In this document: piece after piece, positions 20,986-25,290 of the stretch
Layout of the letters: each line of letters opens with the position of its first letter
Numbering within the stretch: the stretch's first letter is position 1
Source of the DNA: a virus
Length of the DNA: 25,290 nt
Reading direction: 5' to 3' (one strand)
Virus record (IMG/VR): IMGVR_UViG_3300042450_000527
Location: 1 to 25,290 of that record
Position numbers and translations under genes: made by a program
The notes under the pieces: model-generated
What the model was told of the DNA's origin: nothing
Seen by the model: only the letters and a program-made list of their open reading frames with translations
The model's database searches: none

Positions 20986-20988
20986 TAC

Positions 20989-22341
20989 ATGAGAGCACGT
21001 GATTTTTTAATAGAGTACAGTAGAGAAAAGACTGCTACAGTGTTTGGCAACAAACTTGTTGCGGCATTAGGCAAGGATAAGAGTCACACTCTTTCTGGTA
21101 CACAATTAGGCACAGATCGTGCGTTCATTGATCAAAAGATCAAAGTTAATGATGTGATTACAGCAGAACAACGTCAAATAATTATCGATCATATCATGGT
21201 TGTAATTGAAAATTCCGACCCTACGCCAAACAAAGAGTATGTACAGTGGTTGACTAAAGTATATGCCAATCAAGGTATCAAATTAGAAGATATAATAAGT
21301 CGTGGTAATAGTGCGCTTAAAATGTATCACGAGTTTAAAGTTAAAAAAATATTACCAGCAGAATATAGAGACATTGGTCGTATTGACTTTGCTGGCCTAG
21401 AATCAATAGCACAAAACCTTGACTTACGTAATGCCTTGGCCGCTAAAGAAGAACAAGAAGCCGCTAAAACTGTAGACAAAGGCGAAGCTGAAACTGTATT
21501 CGATAATGCTGCAGTGCGTATCGTTGTGCCTAAGAATGAAGCGGCATCCTGCTACTATGGACAGGGTACACGTTGGTGTACTGCTGGACGTGACAACAAT
21601 ATGTACGATCGCTATGCCAAAGATGGTGACTTGTATATCTTACTACCTAAACAACCTGACTACGAAGGTGAAAAATATCAACTACACTTTAGCAGTAACC
21701 AGTTTATGGACGAAGGTGATAACTACGTAGACAGCGTAAAAGACCTAATAACTAAACGCTTTGGCAATCTATTACCATTCTTTATGGAGCGCGAGCCTTC
21801 ACTTAAAGATTGGTTAGTGTTTACTCCAGATGAGGTATTAGAACCATTATTGGCTAAAATTAAAACAGCCGTAAACGACCACGTAAGCGAAATAGTCAAC
21901 GACTGGGAAGTACAAGACGACTACTGGTGGGATTACCTACGTAAAGAAGGATATGTATACCCAGAAGGCCACGAAGAAGAAGGCGAGATTGACTTTGATG
22001 CTGCGGCAGATGCCGATCTAAGTTACACTGATTGGAACTACGAAGCCAGCGACTTTATTCGAACAATTAATAATGCTGTAGATCTAACGCCAGAAGAAGT
22101 GCGCGAAATTGCCCAAGAGGAAGAAGATGATTACAACGGAGATGTGGGTGTTAATGACCTTGATACTATCATAGAACGCAGTATATCAAAAAATATTGGT
22201 AGAAATAGTAGTGACGGTGGTGTGATAGAATGGATTAAAGATCACATTTATATTAAGAAAACTGGTGGTGACGGCGCATGGGACGTTAGTTTGTTATACA
22301 CAGGCAAAGACGGTAAGCGAGTGGAGTACCCAATCCACTAA
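20989..22341 (+). CDS. Leader-bearing phage protein with TRWCTA motif
   Basis: A 450-residue protein. The leader is MRARDFLIE|Y. Residues 20-165 are helical. Residues 170-222 contain the block YGQGTRWCTAGRDNNMYDRY and then DGDLYILLPK, a signature I have seen in phage and mobile-element proteins and which looks like an enzymatic or binding pocket with conserved Arg, Trp and Cys. The biochemical function is not known to me. The remaining 220 residues are very acidic with many Asp/Glu and Trp. The start follows the previous stop by three bases. Packaging into the head is inferred from the leader. Confidence 0.78.
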   Translation: MRARDFLIEYSREKTATVFGNKLVAALGKDKSHTLSGTQLGTDRAFIDQKIKVNDVITAEQRQIIIDHIMVVIENSDPTPNKEYVQWLTKVYANQGIKLEDIISRGNSALKMYHEFKVKKILPAEYRDIGRIDFAGLESIAQNLDLRNALAAKEEQEAAKTVDKGEAETVFDNAAVRIVVPKNEAASCYYGQGTRWCTAGRDNNMYDRYAKDGDLYILLPKQPDYEGEKYQLHFSSNQFMDEGDNYVDSVKDLITKRFGNLLPFFMEREPSLKDWLVFTPDEVLEPLLAKIKTAVNDHVSEIVNDWEVQDDYWWDYLRKEGYVYPEGHEEEGEIDFDAAADADLSYTDWNYEASDFIRTINNAVDLTPEEVREIAQEEEDDYNGDVGVNDLDTIIERSISKNIGRNSSDGGVIEWIKDHIYIKKTGGDGAWDVSLLYTGKDGKRVEYPIH

Positions 22342-22342
22342 T

Positions 22343-22534
22343 ATGAGAGCGAATGAATTTATCATTGAAAACTTTGCAGATGGTAAGGGCCCAGGTCGCC
22401 CAGGTGATAGTCAACGTCATGGTATACCTAAAGGTGCTACTATGGCAGAATTAGAGAAAGCCGCTAAAGCACCAGGTCGTAAAGGACAGCTGGCTCGTTG
22501 GCAAATAAATATGCGTAGAGGGAAAAACAAATGA
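22343..22534 (+). CDS. Small basic leader-bearing protein, 63 residues
   Basis: I place the start at ATG 22343, one base after the previous stop, because it begins with the leader MRANEFIIE|N shared by its neighbours. An upstream in-frame ATG at 22265 lies inside the previous gene. After the leader comes a basic module, GRPGDSQRHGIPKGATMAEL, ending RKGQLARWQINMRRGKNK, a compact family I recognise from other marine T4-like phages with no known function. The strong positive charge would suit DNA binding in the head. Its stop overlaps the next gene (ATGA). Confidence 0.8.
   Translation: MRANEFIIENFADGKGPGRPGDSQRHGIPKGATMAELEKAAKAPGRKGQLARWQINMRRGKNK
22504..22511 (+). promoter_or_regulatory. Possible internal late promoter box AATAAATA
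   Basis: AATAAATA near the end of the 63-residue gene, about 20 bases before ATG 22531. Its position matches other late boxes, but it lies in coding sequence and may be chance. Confidence 0.3.
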
Positions 22535-23289
22535 AATCAAATGAATTTTTATCAGAATCTGAAAAACAAAAAGGTGTAGACGGTAAGGCTTGTTGGGATG
22601 GTTACAAGCGCATGGGCACTAAGAAGAAAGGTGGCAAGACCGTTGACAACTGTGTTAAGATGGAAGAATCTAATGATGAGTATGATGACGAAGCTGGTAT
22701 GGTTGACAGTAATTTAGAAACAATTAAACGTGCCGCTGAAGAACTAGATCAAGTGCTGGGCCAAGATGATAACATGGCTGAATGGGCACAAGAAAAATTA
22801 GCAGTGGTCAAGAGCATGCTAGTTGCTGTTAAGGACTACGTAGTTAGTCAAAAATCCACAGGTATTGATCCGCAAGTAGACAAAGAGTTTGACATGATTG
22901 AATCTGTTATCGAATCGCTAGCAGTACGCAATCAAGTTGATGCTGAAGTTATTTGGGAAGATCTAGAATCACTTACAGAAGACGAACTATACGTGTTTGC
23001 TGTTACCCAAGAGCCAGTAAATGAAGATTGGCAAAAAGTTAACAAGAAAGATAAAACAGACGGCATGAGCAAGAAGGCAGTTAATGCTTATCGTCGTGAG
23101 AATCCAGGTAGCAAACTAAAAACAGCAGTGACTACTAAACCTAGTAAGTTGAAAAAAGGTAGTAAAGCCAGCAAACGTCGTAAGAGCTATTGCTCACGTA
23201 GCAAAGGTCAAATGAATATGCACAATATTAGCTGTGCTAAAACTCCAGACAAGGCAATTTGTAAAGCACGTCGTCGTTGGAACTGCTAA
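22531..23289 (+). CDS. Modular leader protein: CWxGY module, helical module, basic DUF6321-like end
   Basis: A 252-residue protein built of separate pieces. MKSNEFLSE|S is the leader. Residues 21-42 are the CWDGYKRMGTKKKGGKTVDN module, also found at 12177. Residues 58-108 are a helical module with MAEWAQEKLAVVKSML. Residues 176-252 are a strongly basic C-terminal domain (GMSKKAVNAYRRENPGSKLK and a Cys-bearing end), which matches what I know as DUF6321 in phages. Possible cuts are after Glu9, Glu46 (MEE|S) and Glu165 (VNE|D), each at a module border. Basic C-terminus suggests DNA contact. Function not known. Confidence 0.82.
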   Translation: MKSNEFLSESEKQKGVDGKACWDGYKRMGTKKKGGKTVDNCVKMEESNDEYDDEAGMVDSNLETIKRAAEELDQVLGQDDNMAEWAQEKLAVVKSMLVAVKDYVVSQKSTGIDPQVDKEFDMIESVIESLAVRNQVDAEVIWEDLESLTEDELYVFAVTQEPVNEDWQKVNKKDKTDGMSKKAVNAYRRENPGSKLKTAVTTKPSKLKKGSKASKRRKSYCSRSKGQMNMHNISCAKTPDKAICKARRRWNC

Positions 23290-23293
23290 TTTC

Positions 23294-23722
23294 ATGAGAG
23301 AACTAATTACTCTGATAGAAGCAGTGAGTCGTGGTTGCCCTGTGGCAACTGCGGACATCCATGTCAATTTGAAAAATAGACAACACGCCATTGATGAGTA
23401 TCATTATGGTCCTGCCAATCCTGATAAACCAGAAAACTATTGGAAAGAATCCGCTAAGGTATTCAACGTTAAAGAAGCCACTGCCAAAACTATGTTATGT
23501 GGCAACTGTGCGGCTTTTGATGTTAGTGACAGTATGCGAGATTGTATAGCTAAAGGCATTCAAGGTGACGAGAAACACATAGATGCCAATGCCACTATCA
23601 ATCTTAGCGACCTAGGCTACTGTAACTTTCTACACTTTAAATGTGCTGGCGAACGTAGTTGTTCTGCTTGGGTAACTGGCGGACCTATTACAGAAAAAGA
23701 CAAGGGTAAAAAGGCAAACTAA
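23294..23722 (+). CDS. Cys-cluster protein with leader
   Basis: A 142-residue protein. I start it at ATG 23294, four bases after the previous stop, since this gives the leader MRELITLIE|A; an ATG at 23234 in frame is inside the upstream gene. After an N-terminal motif NLKNRQHAIDEYHYGPANPD comes a Cys-rich domain: MLCGNCAAF, RDC, GYCNFLHFKC and RSCSAW. The spacing of these Cys suggests an iron-sulfur cluster (high-potential type) or a zinc site. The family is found in marine phages, function unknown to me. It lies directly before the superoxide dismutase gene, so a redox role is an attractive inference. Confidence 0.78.
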   Translation: MRELITLIEAVSRGCPVATADIHVNLKNRQHAIDEYHYGPANPDKPENYWKESAKVFNVKEATAKTMLCGNCAAFDVSDSMRDCIAKGIQGDEKHIDANATINLSDLGYCNFLHFKCAGERSCSAWVTGGPITEKDKGKKAN

Positions 23723-23723
23723 T

Positions 23724-24257
23724 ATGCGAGCAACTGAATTCTTAACAGAAAGTAAAGAAAAATTAGAGTTAACTAAGTTACCGTATTCTAGAACAGCTCT
23801 TACCCCTGTAATGAGCAAAACTACTATTGACAATCATTATGGTAAACTAGCCAAAGGTTATGTAGATCGTTACAACAAAGGCGAAGGCGACAAGACATTT
23901 AATGCCGCTGGCGCTTATCTACATAACTTATTCTTTCCACAGCTACGTGCGCCAAGATCAAGTAACAAACCAACAGGGCTAGTTAAGAATCTAATAGAAC
24001 AAAAGTTTAAAACTTTTGAAAAGTTTAAAGAAGAGTTTGCTGAAAAGGCTATGAAGCTACAGGGCAGTCATTGGATCTACCTTAGCAAGAATGGCACTAT
24101 CAAAACCATACCCAATCATCAAAAACGCACAGACATAGCCTTACTAATAGACTGGTGGGAACATGCTTGGGCTCTAGACTACGGTACTGACAAAAAGAAA
24201 TATCTCGCTAACATTTGGCGTATAATCAACTGGGACGTTGTTAATCAACGAATGTAA
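23724..24257 (+). CDS. Fe/Mn-type superoxide dismutase with capsid-targeting leader
   Basis: A 177-residue enzyme converting superoxide to hydrogen peroxide and oxygen. SOD landmarks are all present: LPYSRTALTPVMSKTTIDNH, NAAGAYLHNLFFPQL, and LLIDWWEHAWALDYGTDKKK ending in NIWRIINW. The metal ligands are His38, His67, Asp143 and His147. Gly63 at the position that holds Gln in typical iron enzymes, with His132 in IPNHQK, resembles Mn or cambialistic types, so metal choice is uncertain. The first nine residues, MRATEFLTE|S, are extra to the SOD fold and match the leader family. It is slightly short for the family (usually about 190-200). No signal peptide. Neighbours on both sides carry the same leader. 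Confidence 0.92.
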   Translation: MRATEFLTESKEKLELTKLPYSRTALTPVMSKTTIDNHYGKLAKGYVDRYNKGEGDKTFNAAGAYLHNLFFPQLRAPRSSNKPTGLVKNLIEQKFKTFEKFKEEFAEKAMKLQGSHWIYLSKNGTIKTIPNHQKRTDIALLIDWWEHAWALDYGTDKKKYLANIWRIINWDVVNQRM

Positions 24258-24258
24258 T

Positions 24259-25254
24259 ATGAGAGCACGTGACTTCATCTTAGAAAATGTTAGCGCCGGC
24301 AAGGTCTTAGACTATGTCAACAGCATACATCCAGCATCACAAAAATCTAGTAACCTAGATCGAATAATATTAGCCAATACAGAATATGTACTAAAAACTG
24401 TAGCAGTAGATCAATTACAAATTGACGCAGACGATGATCCATATGGTCGTGTAGTACACGTCGATGTAGACTATGCTGATGAAATCTCACCAGACGATAT
24501 TAAGCGTAAGCCAATTGTCATAGACAGACAAGGACATATATTAGATGGTAATCATCGTGCGTGGCAGGCAAGGGAATTAGGCATGGACATGATACCTGCG
24601 TATGTGCCTGTTAAAGAATTAACTGAATCACTAGATCCAGGAGTTGAAGAATTTTTAAATGATCTAACACCAGAAGATGTTGGTGTAGACGAAGTAGGCG
24701 ATTACCGTGTACACTTTGAAGGCTTTACTGATGACTGCCAATCCAGCAGAGATTACTGTCGTAATCCAAAAAAAGTGTTTCGAGAAGTATTTGCTGATTT
24801 TATCCGCCGTGAGGGTGGACAACAGCCTGTTGCCGCAGGTATGGTTGGCGATGAAGACTACCCTATTCTATACAGCGTGTTTAAGAACACAGTTAGAAAA
24901 AATGTGCCATTAACTCCAGAAAAAGCATACCAAATAGCATATAATAAAAAGAGGCCGTGGCCTACAGGCAGTGCTGAAGAGCAACTAATTCGTAGTGATT
25001 TCCAATTAAGTGATTTGTATGATAGGTATGTGTTGAATCAGACCGATATGAGAGCAAATGAATTTATAAGCGAAGACGAAGGATTAAGCTATCAAGGTAA
25101 TTGTACCGATGATGATGTTATTGAATATATTTTCGGTGATGCCACTACGTTTGCGCAGTTGGTTGACGAATACGGCGATGAGTTTGTATTAGATGATTTA
25201 GTAGTAAAGTATAATCCAGAAGAAGATATACACTACTTCTATTATAAGAGCTAA
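24259..25254 (+). CDS. ParB/sulfiredoxin-like domain protein with two leader cassettes
   Basis: I start it at ATG 24259, one base after the previous stop, giving leader MRARDFILE|N; an ATG at 24238 is inside the upstream gene. The product has 331 residues. Residues 50-117 form a ParB-N/sulfiredoxin-like domain with IVIDRQGHILDGNHRAWQA; DGNHR (96-100) is the nucleotide-binding or catalytic signature. ELTE|S after Glu123 is a possible cut. Residues 124-260 are an unrecognised alpha/beta module. At residue 264 a second complete leader, MRANEFISE|D, appears in frame, followed by a 60-residue acidic module, so two cassettes appear fused. Function unknown. Confidence 0.8.
   Translation: MRARDFILENVSAGKVLDYVNSIHPASQKSSNLDRIILANTEYVLKTVAVDQLQIDADDDPYGRVVHVDVDYADEISPDDIKRKPIVIDRQGHILDGNHRAWQARELGMDMIPAYVPVKELTESLDPGVEEFLNDLTPEDVGVDEVGDYRVHFEGFTDDCQSSRDYCRNPKKVFREVFADFIRREGGQQPVAAGMVGDEDYPILYSVFKNTVRKNVPLTPEKAYQIAYNKKRPWPTGSAEEQLIRSDFQLSDLYDRYVLNQTDMRANEFISEDEGLSYQGNCTDDDVIEYIFGDATTFAQLVDEYGDEFVLDDLVVKYNPEEDIHYFYYKS
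25048..25254 (+). other. Internal start and second leader inside the 24259 gene
   Basis: ATG 25048 begins MRANEFISE|D in the same frame as the larger gene, and 68 codons follow to the common stop. It may be translated on its own or released by proteolysis. No stop codon separates it from the upstream part. The module (TDDDVIEYIFGDATTFAQLV) is acidic. Confidence 0.5.
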
Positions 25255-25255
25255 T

Positions 25256-25290
25256 ATGAGAGCCAATGAATTCTTAACCGAGTCGTACGA
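25256..25290 (+). CDS. Start of a further leader-bearing gene (cut by window edge)
   Basis: Only 11 codons are in the window: MRANEFLTESY, beginning one base after the previous stop. The leader is nearly identical to those at 22343, 23724 and 25048, so the cassette array continues to the right. Confidence 0.75.
   Translation, partial: MRANEFLTESY

Noticed and set aside
1-25290. tRNA genes, CRISPR arrays, insertion sequences, integrase or att sites
   Set aside because: Looked for in all gaps and found no cloverleaf, regular direct-repeat array, transposase or recombinase; gaps are too short for most of these.

Overview
The window is about 25 kb of a tailed bacteriophage genome, most likely a large T4-like myovirus of an AT-rich, Gram-negative, probably aquatic host. 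The evidence is a PhoH-type ATPase, a full Gram-negative lysis cassette (GH19 endolysin, Rz-like inner-membrane protein, two small lipoproteins, 3TM holin), a 2OG-Fe(II) oxygenase, a giant glycine-rich adhesin, and ten copies of an NATAAATA box in front of genes, which is the T4-type late promoter. Genes are densely packed with ATGA or TAATG overlaps. I see no tRNA, CRISPR array or insertion sequence, and no gene-free stretch longer than 300 bases.

Layout. (1) 1-431, minus strand: start of phoH. (2) 601-1702: two conserved-looking proteins of unknown function. (3) 1718-4482: lysis cassette; the holin ends on a GGGAAAA slippery heptamer, and an open -1 frame continues for 71 codons, so it may have a frameshifted C-terminal extension. 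A strong terminator closes the block. (4) 4555-7707: a DnaJ/CbpA-type co-chaperone and a ClpA-type unfoldase that keeps its ClpP-docking loop. (5) 7754-10338: a very small protein, a glycosyltransferase, two small beta-rich proteins and a nucleotidyltransferase. (6) 10347-12518: a 54-residue protein, a Dps ferritin, an Ala-rich internal-protein candidate, one isolated minus-strand gene under a perfect sigma-70 promoter, and a small modular protein. (7) 12519-17285: the 1166-residue adhesin, a 2OG oxygenase coupled to it, and an exported DNA/RNA endonuclease. (8) 17388-25290: a long operon of nucleotidase, nucleotidyltransferase, a 778-residue modular protein, and a chain of cassettes that begin almost identically, including a superoxide dismutase and a ParB-like protein.

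The most interesting pattern is in regions 5 to 8. About fifteen protein starts carry a short N-terminal leader such as MRANEFLTE|S or MFLSQLFE|A. These leaders match the capsid-targeting and cleavage signal of T4 internal proteins: a hydrophobic residue, any residue, Glu, then a cut made by the prohead protease. The 778-residue protein has nine such sites placed between its modules, so it looks like a polyprotein. My reading is that the phage loads a varied cargo into its head and matures it by proteolysis. The cargo would include a superoxide dismutase, a nucleotidyltransferase, a Cys-cluster protein and basic DNA-binding modules, some of which may be injected with the DNA. This is inference from sequence motifs and has not been shown.
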